Below are positions 11,456-20,835 of a DNA stretch of 64,000 bases, in pieces. The position numbers were made by a program, and so were the translations under genes. The notes beneath the pieces are model-generated. The model was not told where the DNA came from. It ran no database searches and worked only from the letters and a program-made list of their open reading frames with translations. Origin of the DNA: Pictodentalium vernedei (taxonomy: Eukaryota; Mollusca; Scaphopoda; Dentaliida; Dentaliidae); the NCBI GenBank assembly GCA_031216915.1, contig CM062297.1, positions 182,226,083-182,290,082 on the forward strand, given 5' to 3'. How positions within the stretch are numbered: position 1 is the stretch's first letter; each line of letters begins with the position of its first letter.

Positions 11456-11744
11456 GCATGTTGTCTCTACCTATTTTGTCTAACGGCATATTGCTTCATG
11501 GCCTGATTCCATGCCGTGGTTAACTGTGGTATAATGTCGAGGAATCATAGAGGTTACTAACACAAAAGTCCTTAACCTTTTCTGTCAAAAAGGGTTCCTC
11601 CCCTTTTTTGATTATCGTTTTGGGGTTGTTGTTTTTTATTTTAAAAACGGTTTTAAGTATCTTCTTCATATTTGCTTTTGTCATATGACTCGTCCGTTTT
11701 GTTCACTTTAAAACATTTGATATTTTGTTTTCATATTAATCAGT

Positions 11745-11935
11745 GATAAATAAAGCCTTCCGTCAATTTCATTGGTCAATTTCAAAGCTAGACAATTTGA
11801 TTGGCTGAACAAAATACAACTGGGCCATATTTTCATAATTGGGGTTGAAAGATTTCGTTGGTCAATTTCAAATATGGACAGTTTGATTGGCTGAACAAAA
11901 TACAACTGGGTCACATTTGCATAATTTGAGTAGGA
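11745..11935. repeat. Two tandem units of about 90 bp
   Basis: Both units contain TTGGTCAATTTCAAA, GATTGGCTGAACAAAATACA and ACTGGGYCA...CATAATT. The open frame on the minus strand reflects the repetition. No gene is supported. Confidence 0.75.
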
Positions 11936-11977
11936 GAATTTACGTTTTCTGTCCTATTTAGGGTGGGTTATATTGTA

Positions 11978-12198
11978 TTAATCTTTTACCAACAAGAAAA
12001 ACGCCATTCATTTTATTTTATATTTTCACTTTTTGCTTCCAAAACATAGGTTATGACCCCTCATTGGAACGATCTCGACGAGCTCGTTCTAATGAGGGGT
12101 CATAACCTATGTTTTGGAAGCAAAAAATGAAAATTTTTAGTTATACGAGGATGTTTTTTCCAAGTGCTGTCTGCAACTCATGTTAGGTGATGGGTTAA
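11978..12198 (+). mobile_element. Palindromic TTAA MITE family A (copy 3)
   Basis: Left end TTAATCTTTTACC, right end GTTAGGTGATGGGTTAA; both have diverged from the consensus. The central palindrome with AACATAGGTTATGACCCC is kept, with GCTTCCAAAACAT in place of the usual GTCTCAAAAACAT on both arms, so the two arms have changed in step. Confidence 0.8.
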
Positions 12199-12237
12199 AA
12201 AGTCATACTAAGTGGCTAATTTGTGCGTGTGTGTGTC

Positions 12238-12408
12238 ATATGATAAATAGAATATGAAATGAGTGTTTTTCTCATATAATATTTATGAAACTCGTCTGAA
12301 TTTTCCGTTTGGGCTCGACAGAGGCTCGCCCAAACGGAAACTTCTAAGACTCGTTTCATAAATATTATATGAGAAAAACACTCATTCCATATCCTCTATT
12401 TATCACAA
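12238..12408. mobile_element. Fold-back MITE
   Basis: The long arms start CATATGATAAATAGAATATG and GAGTGTTTTTCTCATATAAT and are matched by the inverse on the right, around a CCGTTTGGGC...GCCCAAACGG stem. Almost the whole 170 bp is one hairpin. No other copy seen in this window. Confidence 0.7.
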
Positions 12409-12554
12409 AATCACTGTCAAATAGCTCGTTACGCAAAATAACGTTCGCAACAGGTCTAATATGGGAATGACGTCAGAAATCAACACCGACGTCGTAACGT
12501 TGGAACTGAGTTGGTTTCGGGAGTAGAATTCAATTAATCTTCTCTTATTTTTCA

Positions 12555-12762
12555 TTAACTGTCTAAGTAATACAAACAGGAGCCGACATTTGCAGAAATC
12601 ATTTCCTAAATAACTAAATATTTTCAATTTAGTCTCAAAAATATAGCTTAGGATCCCACATTGGAACGATCTCGCAAAAATTGAAAAAAAAAATGTTTCG
12701 TGGCGACGTTTTGTGAATAGCATTGGGCCAGTTTCAGTTCTTACGTTAGATAAAAGGTTCAA
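12555..12762 (-). mobile_element. Degenerate TTAA MITE family A (copy 4)
   Basis: Recognisable from GACATTTGCAGAAATCATTT, TCTCAAAAATATAGCTTAGG, ATTGGAACGATCTCG and the right end TTACGTTAGATAAAAGG. The right half of the palindrome is deleted, so the hairpin is gone. Confidence 0.6.
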
Positions 12763-13179
12763 TTACACCTTATGTCATAAAACGAATCTCGAATTCATCA
12801 CTATTTGACATGTAATTTCTCAACCTTGTTCACTAAAATCCATAAGAGCCTCGGTACACCTCGGCTCCGATCGATTTTAATGAACTCGGGACATAAATTT
12901 CATATAAAATCACGACTCATTAGAGATCCCAGATTTCTATTATTTGCCAATTTAGACTTTGTTTTTGTCAAGGAGTAAAGAGATCTTAAGACAATATTTG
13001 TTTACTTGTACAAATATCGTGGGCTAAAATTCTGAAGTTCGTATATTTGTGACGAATAACGATGAAAAATTTGCCATTTTGAAGTTTATGAATGGAAGTC
13101 AGTGCGGAGGCTCACGTTATTTACGTCAGTCTTATGATTAACATTTTTTGTGATGTGTCTGTCAATAATTTGCGGACCT

Positions 13180-13287
13180 GACAACCGTTACTTATTCCCA
13201 TTTCCTTATTCGATATTCGTTATCAACCGATGAAATCGGTTGATAACGAATGCCGAATAAGGAACTGAGAATAAGTAACGGTTGTCA
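13180..13287. mobile_element. Short fold-back element with possible 10-bp target duplication
   Basis: The arms read ACAACCGTTACTTATTC and the inverse, with the inner stem ATCAACCGATGAAATCGGTTGAT. CAATAATTTG occurs on both sides (13163-13172 and 13295-13304), compatible with a target-site duplication, although several bases separate it from the arms. Confidence 0.6.
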
Positions 13288-13557
13288 CATTCCCCAATAA
13301 TTTGTTACAACTGCAGTTTCGTAATGTCCACACTCAATTAAATAAAGTAATTTAGCCTTCAAAGACATCGCAATTAAACCTCATAATGCCGATAAGGTTA
13401 CAAGCTTGGCAATTAGGGTAATTTTAAAACTCCATACATAATCACACTATTCGCTTGACCTTCTGCAGATCAAAGAAGCTGATAAAATTTGAATACTTAG
13501 AAAACATCCTGTAATATCCTCCAAATTTCGATTGAAAATTCTGCTGGTCAGTAAAAA

Positions 13558-13808
13558 TTAACCCTTTACCCAACGTAACGGCCAAAACCGGCCAGCGCTA
13601 TTCTCAAAAATCGCCAATTAATTTTCATTATTTTTTTCATTTTTGTCTCAAAAACATAGGTTATGACCCCTCATTGGAACGAGCTCGTTGAGCTCGTTCC
13701 AATGAGGGGTCATAACCTATGTTTTTGAGACAAAAAATGAAAAAAAATAGTTATTCGAGAATTTTTTTTGCATGTGTCGTCTGCTTTTCATGTTAGGTAA
13801 AGGGTTAA
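13558..13808 (+). mobile_element. Palindromic TTAA MITE family A (copy 5)
   Basis: An almost consensus copy: TTAACCCTTTACCCAACG at the left, GTTAGGTAAAGGGTTAA at the right, and a complete palindrome centred on GAACGAGCTCGTTGAGCTCG. Good reference for the family, together with copies at 25751 and 27983. Confidence 0.9.
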
Positions 13809-14043
13809 TCGAAAATGTTAGCTTGTATAAGTCTGTAACAGAACGCAAACTGTTTTCGCCAGTTGAAAGCTAATTAACTTGTTGAGTGCTAGAAGCCTCT
13901 ATCGGGGCTCCCGCCACCCCCCCCCCCCCCACCCCCCCCCACCCCCCCCCCCCCCAAACAAATGAGAGTACAAGAGCAAAAGCCAATATATTCCGTGCTC
14001 ATGTTTCATATTCAGTCAAATGCAGATATAATTTTGTTCATAT

Positions 14044-14122
14044 AAATTTGTTTTATTACAATACATTAGAGAGTGCCCAATAATGGGGCAACTTCCAATA
14101 ATTTGTAATAAAACAAATTTTG
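14044..14122. repeat. Inverted repeat, about 20-bp arms
   Basis: AAATTTGTTTTATTACAA and its inverse TTGTAATAAAACAAATTT lie about 40 bp apart. Could be the remnant of a small fold-back element. Confidence 0.6.
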
Positions 14123-14235
14123 AATAACAAATTCAGACCACCAAAAATAATCTAGCCCTCAACCAGTTGAAATGTCGAGATTCTGTCTAAGTAACTTAGA
14201 TAAAAGTAAAACCCGATTTTTATTGGATCAAGGGA

Positions 14236-14475
14236 CTAGGTTGTAACGGGAACTTTTCTAACTGATATAAATTGCATATTCAATGAATAAATATCGGGGT
14301 CGTCATTTTTCATAATGACTTCAAATTGACGTTGTTTGTCCGCATCTGAAAAACTTGTAATCTTCGCTTTTAAGATATCTAATAATTGTGTTCTGTTGTG
14401 TCCATACGCCGGGCAATCTATAACAAAATGTATTTCTGTTTCAATAGTATTGGCTGTATTGCACATACACGGCAT
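14236..14475 (-). pseudogene. Non-LTR retrotransposon C-terminal fragment
   Basis: The minus-strand frame begins with a cysteine/histidine arrangement, MCNTANTIETEIHFVIDC, followed by PAY and an R..LL segment. This is the pattern at the C-terminus of reverse-transcriptase proteins of many non-LTR retrotransposons (CxxC...H....C, then a leucine-rich stretch). No RT catalytic region is nearby, so only the 3' end of a LINE survives. The stop is followed by AT-rich DNA without a recognised tail. Confidence 0.6.
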
Positions 14476-14756
14476 AATCTATTTTCTACTGGGGTGACAG
14501 GTTGCGAATGCCTACCTCTTTCAATCGCAAGGTTATGATTACTTATAATAAATGATTGACACACAATAAAGATGTTCATGAAATGGATGTCAAATTTATT
14601 GATTTGAATGAATATTCGGGTTTAAATGTTTTGGTATTCTTTGGGGGAGGGGGTGGTTTTTTGTTTTGTTTTTGTTTGTTTTTAAATTTAACCATCTTTT
14701 ATAATTACTTGAAGAATTTGTTTTTTATTGTGCTTTTTGAACCTACCAAAATATTT

Positions 14757-14944
14757 GGTTTTAATTTATTTTCATTTTTTGTCTCAAAGACATAGGTTAT
14801 GACCTCTCATTGGAACGAGCTCGTTCCAACGAGGGGTCATAAACTATGTTTTAAGACAAAAAATGAAAAAATAATGAAAATTAATTGGCGATTTTTGAGA
14901 ATAGCGCTGTACGGTTTTTGCCGTTACGTTGGGTAAATGGTTAA
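14757..14944 (-). mobile_element. Palindromic TTAA MITE family A (copy 6), left end missing
   Basis: The right terminus GTTGGGTAAATGGTTAA and the palindrome (shortened to GAACGAGCTCGTTCCAACG in the centre) are present. The left TTAA end is replaced by unrelated sequence. It lies in the duplicated segment shared with 11034-11455, and the truncation probably marks the duplication breakpoint. Confidence 0.75.
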
Positions 14945-15151
14945 ATGACTTGTACTTGTATAACTGGAATGCTTCATTGACACCCATGATGGTTTCCACA
15001 TAAACTAGCAAGGTGTCATAGGTAATGGTTCATTAATTACTGAGAAAAGACGCAAACATAAGTTTTGTCTCCAACTTTAATTTATATACTTAATTCTTTA
15101 ACTTTACAGAAATATGGAATTACACAAATATTATGGTACAAGGTCGCGTTG
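14945..15151. repeat. Segmental duplication, right copy
   Basis: Matches 11245-11455 in the same orientation, ending at the same ACAAGGTCGCGTTGT phrase. Differences are scattered substitutions and small indels (for example AAGTTTTGTCTCC against AAGTATTATCTCC). Confidence 0.85.
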
Positions 15152-15965
15152 TAAATTTAAACTTTTAAATAGTATCTGCTTTCTTTCTTTGTTTTTGATG
15201 AACTGATTTATACCTCAAAGGTTTTAGTTAATCTGTCATTGTATTCAGACTTATTCACACGACCGTTGTTTTAAAAAAAAAATATTATTAATTTTGTTTA
15301 AAACTGTTTTTTCTCATACTTCAAATGTTCTAGTTATCTTTTTATTGTGTTTATGCTCCTGCTGTTGTATAACATTCGTTCTTTTTTGTTTCGTAAAGTG
15401 ACCAACAAGACATCACCATTGTCTGTTCTTCTAAAATATGTGTTATGAGTGCTATTTAGTTTACATTCATTTTAATTCCTTTAGTTAATTGCTACAAAAA
15501 TTCCATCCCTGGTCCTTAACTGTTGTCCCAGATTGTGAGCAGTGGGGTAACGCCCATACAACGAAGTTAGGACGTCTCCTAAGGGCCCCCAACAATTGCA
15601 CGTTTTTAGGGGCCCCCAACAATTCCTACATTTTGACAAAGTCATTATTAAGGGTCTCAAAACAGTGTTGTAGTTGACACATTGGGGTTGGATGTTTCAA
15701 TACCAGCTTGCATAAAGAATCGGGCGATATTCTCTGAAACCAATTACGGGATTGTGTACGTGGCACATGACAACATGAGACAGTAGGTCAAATGACGAAA
15801 CAATTTCAATTTTAATTCATTACAAATGAGGATGCATTCTGTATGGGTTGTTAGAAAAACCGTCGAAGCAATATCCGAAACCAGCCAACGTCAACATGAC
15901 TCCTCGGTTAAGGTGCTGACCAACTAACAAAAGAACAAACACAGAAACAAACGAAAGGACGAACG
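15152..15965. other. Unannotated stretch with a small tandem duplication
   Basis: No supported gene. At 15582-15629 a phrase of about 24 bp (GGGCCCCCAACAATT) occurs twice in tandem. The open frame at 15489-15677 spans it and has no domain. Confidence 0.5.
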
Positions 15966-16138
15966 AAAATCATCATAAGGAAAATTGTAATTAATGAAGC
16001 ACCGGGTTGTACCCGGTGCTTCATTAATTAAATTTTCGGCCATTACTCCTATAATTAGTGTTTGGAATCTAATATTATTGCGTACACGGAAATATTGCCC
16101 ACCCGTGGAAAGTGACCAGTCCACGACGGCCATACTGT
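15966..16138 (+). mobile_element. MITE family C, right part (copy 1)
   Basis: Has the central hairpin AATTAATGAAGCACCGGG-TTGTA-CCCGGTGCTTCATTAATT and the right end reading GTGACCAGTCCACGACGGCC. Other copies at 39389-39880 and 48390-48637 show that the left end carries GGCCG(C/T)GTGGACTGGTC, i.e. terminal inverted repeats. Here the left end has been replaced. Confidence 0.7.
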
Positions 16139-16213
16139 AATCACTAACCATGACTAGAACGTCTTAATCAGTCATGGTCGGATGGATTTTATACAGAATA
16201 GAATGTTTATACC

Positions 16214-16590
16214 ATATTTATTAGCTCCGCTGACAAAGTCAGCAGAGCTTTTCTTATACTGATTCGTCCGTCGTCCGTCGTCCGTCTGTCCGTCCGTCCG
16301 TCCGTCCGTCCGTCGTCAACATTTTATTTGTCCGAGCCATAATTTCTAAACCGCTGAATATTTTTCCACCAAACTTCATAACAATATGTATTATCAATAG
16401 ACGGTGTGTCATCAATTATTCTGCGGTCTGTAAATCCACAGGGTCAAGGTCACAGGTCACAGGATCAAGAAAATCTTAAGATATTTTTGATATTTTTTTC
16501 GGCTAAAGTTTGTAACAATATTAGTATTAGAAAACATGCCTATGCGATCAGTGGCCCTCAGCGGAGCTCTCTAGGCGTGACAGGCCTCTT
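16214..16590 (+). mobile_element. (TCCG)n-bearing element, family E (copy 1)
   Basis: Starts TTAGCTCCGCTGACAAAGTC with a small inverted GTCAGCAGAGCT, then a CGTCCGTCCGTCC microsatellite, a moderately conserved AT-rich body with AAACTTCATAACAATATG, a GGTCAAGGTCACAGGTCACA block, and a right part with CAGCGGAGCTCTC and GGCCTCTTG. Elements of this build are common in molluscan genomes (from memory). No coding capacity. A second copy is at 28698-29100. Confidence 0.65.
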
Positions 16591-16989
16591 GTTTATTATT
16601 TATTGGTGTTTAAGGTCACATACTTATGCACAATGGCCAATCATGACCGTGACACTTTTACGGGTGAAGGAAGCCGGAGTACCCGGAGAGAACCACCGAG
16701 CAAGGACGAGCAGCTGCCAGCTCCCCAACAACGTAACTCCGCACTGCAGCACAGGCAGGGTTAGATTGGTTGAAGACATGCACACCATCGACGTGCAGTA
16801 CGCCTTAGTACACGGCGTCATCGTGCCCCCATGTGGACAATCGGGGTTAAGTGTCTTGCCCAAGGACACAACGGGGAAGTCCGAATCGATCGCTCAGACG
16901 GTCACCCATCCGAGGACTAACCGGGCTCGACGTTGCTTAACTTCGGTGATCTGACGAGAACCGGTTACCGCAACGCCATCGCGCCCCCA
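16591..16989 (-). mobile_element. SINE family D with a 5S rRNA-like head, full length, tail type 1
   Basis: On the minus strand the first ~120 bases are 5S rRNA-like: GATCACCGAAGTTAAGCAAC at 16951-16932, then GAGCCCGGTTAGTCCTCGG and GGATGGGTGACC (16911-16900), which covers the internal promoter region of 5S genes used by TFIIIA/TFIIIC. The head joins the same body as the tRNA-headed copies (TTGTGTCCTTGGGCAAGACA, then the GCACACGGCGTCATCG-type region, CTTCAACCAATCTAACC and GGTTCTCTCCGGGTACTCCG) and the type-1 tail (TGTGACCTTAAACACCAATA). It lies directly against the GGCCTCTTG end of element E. Its open frames are by-products. Confidence 0.85.
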
Positions 16990-17517
16990 ATGTTTGTGCC
17001 AGTCAGTGTGCTAGAATGTAACATTATATAATGTACAGAATAATTACGGTATGTGGCCTAAAGGACCGCAATATTACTGTTACGCCACTGATTATGAAAG
17101 AAAATGGTGTACGGAAAGTGCCCTTCTGGAAAGTTGTCCTTCGGAAATGTTCCCTTCTGGAAAACAGCCCTTCAATAGAAATGAGTGGCAGGAAAAGTGC
17201 CCTTCACATTACAAAACATGATTTTTTAACACATTTATTTGACAAATTCATGAGGTGTATACAACATTAATTTGACATTTTTAACATTAGTTAGCACATA
17301 TTTATGAGGTAATACAGGTGTACATATACTTTAATATTTAAAACACTATACATAGCACATATTTATGAGTTAATACAGGTGTGCATTTACTTTTAACATT
17401 TAAAACAGAATACATAGCAGACATTAGCTTATTTTTATATAATAAATTTAACTCACAGCTTCTACTGAGCTTATAGAATGAATAAATTGAGCAGGTTATT
17501 TCTTTATAAACATTCTT

Positions 17518-18110
17518 TTAACCCTTTACCCAACGTAACGGCCAAAACCGGCTAGCACTATTCTAAACAAGCCAAGACCAATACCGGGTCTGGACCTGCG
17601 TCGCTGCATGCAATTGATTACAATGATGAACAGACTTCAATGTATCGGTAAACAGGAAGTGGCTGCACGGCAGATCTGAAAATTAGAAACACGATACAAC
17701 TCATCATTATGAAGCAGCAGACCAAATATGAAATCATTCCCTTTCATAGAAGCCAAGAAAACTTTGACGGAAGAAGTGTTTCGGACGGACTGACGGACGG
17801 ACAGACTGACGGACTGACTAACTGACGGACGGACGGACGGACGGACGGACGGACGGACGGAGTCGAGCGGTTACCATACCTGCTCTGCCGCTGGCGACGC
17901 AGGTAAAAATCGCCAATTAATTTTCATTATTTTTTCGTTTTTTGTCTTAAAACATAGGTTATGACCCCCTCGTTGGAACGAGCTCATCGAGCTCGTTCCA
18001 ACGAGGGGTCATAACCTTTGTTTTTTCGGACAAAATTTTTTAAAAATTTAGTTATTCAAGAATTTTTTATTAGAAGTGTCGTCTACTTTTCATGTTAGGT
18101 AAAGGGTTAA
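17518..18110 (+). mobile_element. Palindromic TTAA MITE family A (copy 7), interrupted
   Basis: Left end TTAACCCTTTACCCAACG, right end GTTAGGTAAAGGGTTAA and complete palindrome at about 17935-18035. The left shoulder is split after GCACTATTCTAAA by a 338-bp insertion and resumes with AAAAATCGCCAATTAATT, exactly where the consensus continues. Confidence 0.85.
17567..17904 (-). mobile_element. (TCCG)n element nested in the MITE
   Basis: Read on the minus strand it begins ACCTGCGTCGCCAGCGGCAG, with GCAGGTATGGTAACCGCTCG, then a TCCGTCCGTCC microsatellite, and ends near GCAGCGACGCAGGTCC; ACCTGCGTCGC and GCGACGCAGGT are thus inverted at the two ends. Different from family E apart from the microsatellite. 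Non-coding. The A-rich junctions make the target duplication ambiguous. Confidence 0.7.
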
Positions 18111-18339
18111 TCAAACATAAGAGTGGTCAACAATCATATTAATCAAAGAAGGAGTCCCTTTGACGTACCAGAGTACTTACTCACAGCTATGAAAATATTT
18201 ATTTTTCTACAGATACCAAAAACATTTTTTTAATCTTAAGTTGTATATTAAATAAATCTCATTTCTATAAAATGAAAATAAATAAATCATATTTCTGTTA
18301 TACTTAAATAAATAAATCATGTTTCTACAATATGAAGAG

Positions 18340-18366
18340 CCCCCCCCCCCCCCCCCCCCCCCCCCC
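18340..18366. repeat. Poly-C tract
   Basis: A run of about 26 C, one of more than ten C/G homopolymers in the window (others at 723, 1119, 2779, 4902, 13916, 20200, 31128, 47478, 56650). Lengths at such sites are unreliable in assemblies. Confidence 0.9.
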
Positions 18367-18475
18367 ACCCTCCATCTTTTCTATTGAAAAGCAGTTTTCC
18401 AGAAGGGCACCTTTCCGAAGGGCAACTTTCCGGAAGGACAATTGTACCGAAGGGCACAAATGGAGTAGTTGTGCC

Positions 18476-19395
18476 GTTTTCGTTGTACAATTTTGAAAAA
18501 AAAAATGTTAAATTTAAAATAAATTTGGGTTATTGTTTTTTTATCAAATTAGTATTCACCACGGACAACCGTTCATTTTAGGCAGCGTCCATTTGATAAC
18601 CATTTATTTGAATAACTGTCCATTTTATCGCCTTAAACCTCAACTGATACGGGCACCTTTTGTTCGAGGTAAGTAGTTTATCATTTTAGGTTCTTTAGTT
18701 TCAATGTTTTATGAGATATTCGTGCCCGGAATGGTAAATTCATCATTCTATCATCAAACAACCGAAGTCACAGAGTCGTGTGAAAAAAAAGATAGCCGAT
18801 GATCACTTAATCAGCCATACAGACGTTGTCTTTGCCTTTATCATATAACAGCGGCATTCAATGGTGTCTCATTCATGTTGTGTCGCCAGTAAGACCATTC
18901 GGTTAACCGAACAGCCTCAGGCCGCCACCAAAAACAACTTCATTCTGTTTATTTAGTTAATTACATTAAAAAGATTTGGCGATTATCGCTGATAACAGGT
19001 GTAATTATTAAAGTGTTAAGTCCTCCGCTCTTCAGAATTAAGTAGACACTTGAAATGATTTGCGGCAAGGAACGTGAAAACAACAATTAACATTCAGCCT
19101 CTCTAACAATGGGACGCGGTTTACCCCCTGTTCGTCAAGAGACCTGCATGTCACTTTCAATATGATAAAAGCTATTGTGTCTGGACAAAATGTTTTGTGA
19201 CGCGACACGCGATCACAGATAGTTAATAGGGCGTCCTCAGTAAATCAGTCTGACGATTTATTTTTAAAATTTGGACACGAGGGAGATTTTGGTCAAAACA
19301 AATACTGGAATTTGTTAGTATTAAATTGAAGACGATTCTAGAGTTCGAGTACGATAGGGGAAAATTGAACGCGGGCAGCTAAAAGTAGAGAAATC
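18476..19395. other. Unannotated stretch
   Basis: Nothing recognised. Includes a 12-bp palindrome TCGGTTAACCGA at 18899-18910 and no frame with a known domain. Confidence 0.5.
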
Positions 19396-19396
19396 G

Positions 19397-19455
19397 AACA
19401 AATTAACCATTTGAACCGAGAGACCGCTTTTCCGCCCGGGGAACATGATACATCT
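19397..19455. mobile_element. Possible end fragment of MITE family B
   Basis: ATTAACCATTTGAACCGAGA followed by GACCGCTTTTCCGCCCGGGG resembles the left end of family B copies at 1707 and 10770 (CCCTTTAACCACGAAAGACGG). The rest of the element is absent. Confidence 0.4.
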
Positions 19456-19596
19456 ACTAGAGGGAGGGTAAGAGGGCAACTGCCCAGGGAGCCAGGCCCA
19501 GATAGGGGCCCGGGACATTTGGTGTTTTAAAAAAGTGCAGGTTAATCTATCGACATGTCTGAGCTGAAAGCCGTGGGAAGACTTTGGGTACGGGTT

Positions 19597-19760
19597 GTAA
19601 CAGTCAGTAGTGTAATAATCATACAAGTAGCGTAATATTAACCAGTAATGTAATAAAAATTAACCAGTAGTGTAATAATCAACCAGTAGTGTAATACAAA
19701 TCAACCAGTAGTGTAATAACCAGTAGTGTAATAAACTTAACCAGTAGTGTAATAAACATC
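19597..19760. repeat. 17-bp minisatellite, left arm
   Basis: About nine variants of AACCAGTAGTGTAATAA, some with spacer bases (AATC, ACAAATC). Counterpart in the opposite orientation at 23860-24017. Confidence 0.85.
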
Positions 19761-20383
19761 CATGAAAACCAACAATTTTTCAACAAAATTTGAAAAATTT
19801 TTGGGGTGGCTCAAATCATAATTTTTAATCATTTTATCGTACTTTTAAAGGCGTTTTACAGGTGAAACATCATTTCGTGGGTTCAATACAGCGAGGAAAG
19901 GTAATTTTATGTGATGTGCGTATTTTCTGGTGTTTAATGTCACTTTCTGCATTTGTGGCTTTATGTAAATTCAAAGTTGACCAATTATTTATGATAGTGT
20001 TGTGCTTTTGTGAGAATTCTTACCCCAGGCCTAAGTTGTCAGGTTCCATGATAACAGAATAAATTGTCAAGGTAACTTACAGGTGCATTCAAGGACCTGC
20101 CTCCTGCGTGTTGTCTTCAATTATAATATTTAATACGGCCCTGACAGATCACTAAAGGTCTCCCACACCTCCATCTCAGCTTTACGCGTCTATCTTTACC
20201 GGGGGGGGGGGGGGGGGGTATCTTATTATTGACATTAAACGATTTTTAGTTAACTTTTACCCGGTGTAAAGGAACATCGATCCCATTGGCTGCTAAAGAA
20301 CTGTTAATTCTATTAGTTCTGGGTGAGACATTGTTTTTAACTTTCTGTGTGGAAAATCTCAATCCAGTGATAGTTATTTATCG

Positions 20384-20835
20384 CACCAAAAACTAAAGTG
20401 TTAAAACTGATACTTTCAAGGTGTTAAACCCATTCTAACTCTTAGGGTTTGATTTTAACACTCAAAGTGCAATGCTTTAAGCACTTATACATTACAATCG
20501 TCAGACATCTGAAACTTGAATGGATGACACTTCCCATGTGTCTAGCAATGGTGGTTCTCCCAGAATCGTCCATAATTTGATTTGCGCTTAGTGGGTACAT
20601 AATTAAAAGGACACAACGCAGATGACGCGGATCAGGCTCGAGAGTTCGAGCCTGATCCGCGTCATCTGCGTTGTTTCCTTTTAAGTGTCGCGACATTACA
20701 CTTGTCAAGTGGTATTATTGTAACACCTGTCAAGTTCCGGGATATCTACACTTGAACAAAGTGCTTGTTCAGCACTTAGTAAGTGTTAAATACAGCACTT
20801 CAAGTGTAGTTTTTAACACTTTAGTTTTTAGCGTG
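20384..20835 (+). mobile_element. TA-flanked MITE family I (copy 1)
   Basis: Ends AAAAACTAAAGTGTTAAAA and its inverse TTTTAACACTTTAGTTTTTAGCGTG in part; the right end is followed by TA. The centre is a hairpin: ACAACGCAGATGACGCGGAT...CTCGAGAGTTCGAG...its inverse. The full family sequence starts CACGCTAAAAACTAAAGTG and duplicates TA, as Tc1/mariner-type elements do. An 88-codon frame on the minus strand spans the hairpin and is present in all three copies (see 41590 and 42541). The left terminus of this copy is slightly altered (CACCAAAAACT). Confidence 0.8.

Larger units (their letters stand above)
17110..18462. mobile_element. TIR element with reiterated ends, host of nested insertions
   Basis: Terminal inverted repeats of about 85-90 bp (17110-17195 and 18372-18462) consist of variants of a ~21-bp unit around GGAAAGTTGTCCTTCGG and GCCCTTCTGGAAAAC. 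Between them are AT-rich sequence with loose tandem phrases (CATATTTATGAG, AATACAGGTGT), a complete family A MITE (17518-18110) and a poly-C tract. No protein is encoded in what remains. The arms agree in order of their sub-repeats, which argues for one element rather than chance similarity. Confidence 0.6.

Noticed and set aside
16624-16869. Similar 79-81-codon frames here and at 25329-25593
   Set aside because: Both lie in homologous parts of SINE family D; the similarity is that of a non-coding pol III element.
16890-16989. A genuine 5S rRNA gene
   Set aside because: The 5S-like stretch is incomplete at its 3' end, lacks a T-run terminator and is fused to the SINE body.
19640-19760. CRISPR-like short direct repeats
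   Set aside because: 17-bp units are almost contiguous and recur in inverse orientation in the partner arm; it is a minisatellite in a transposon end.
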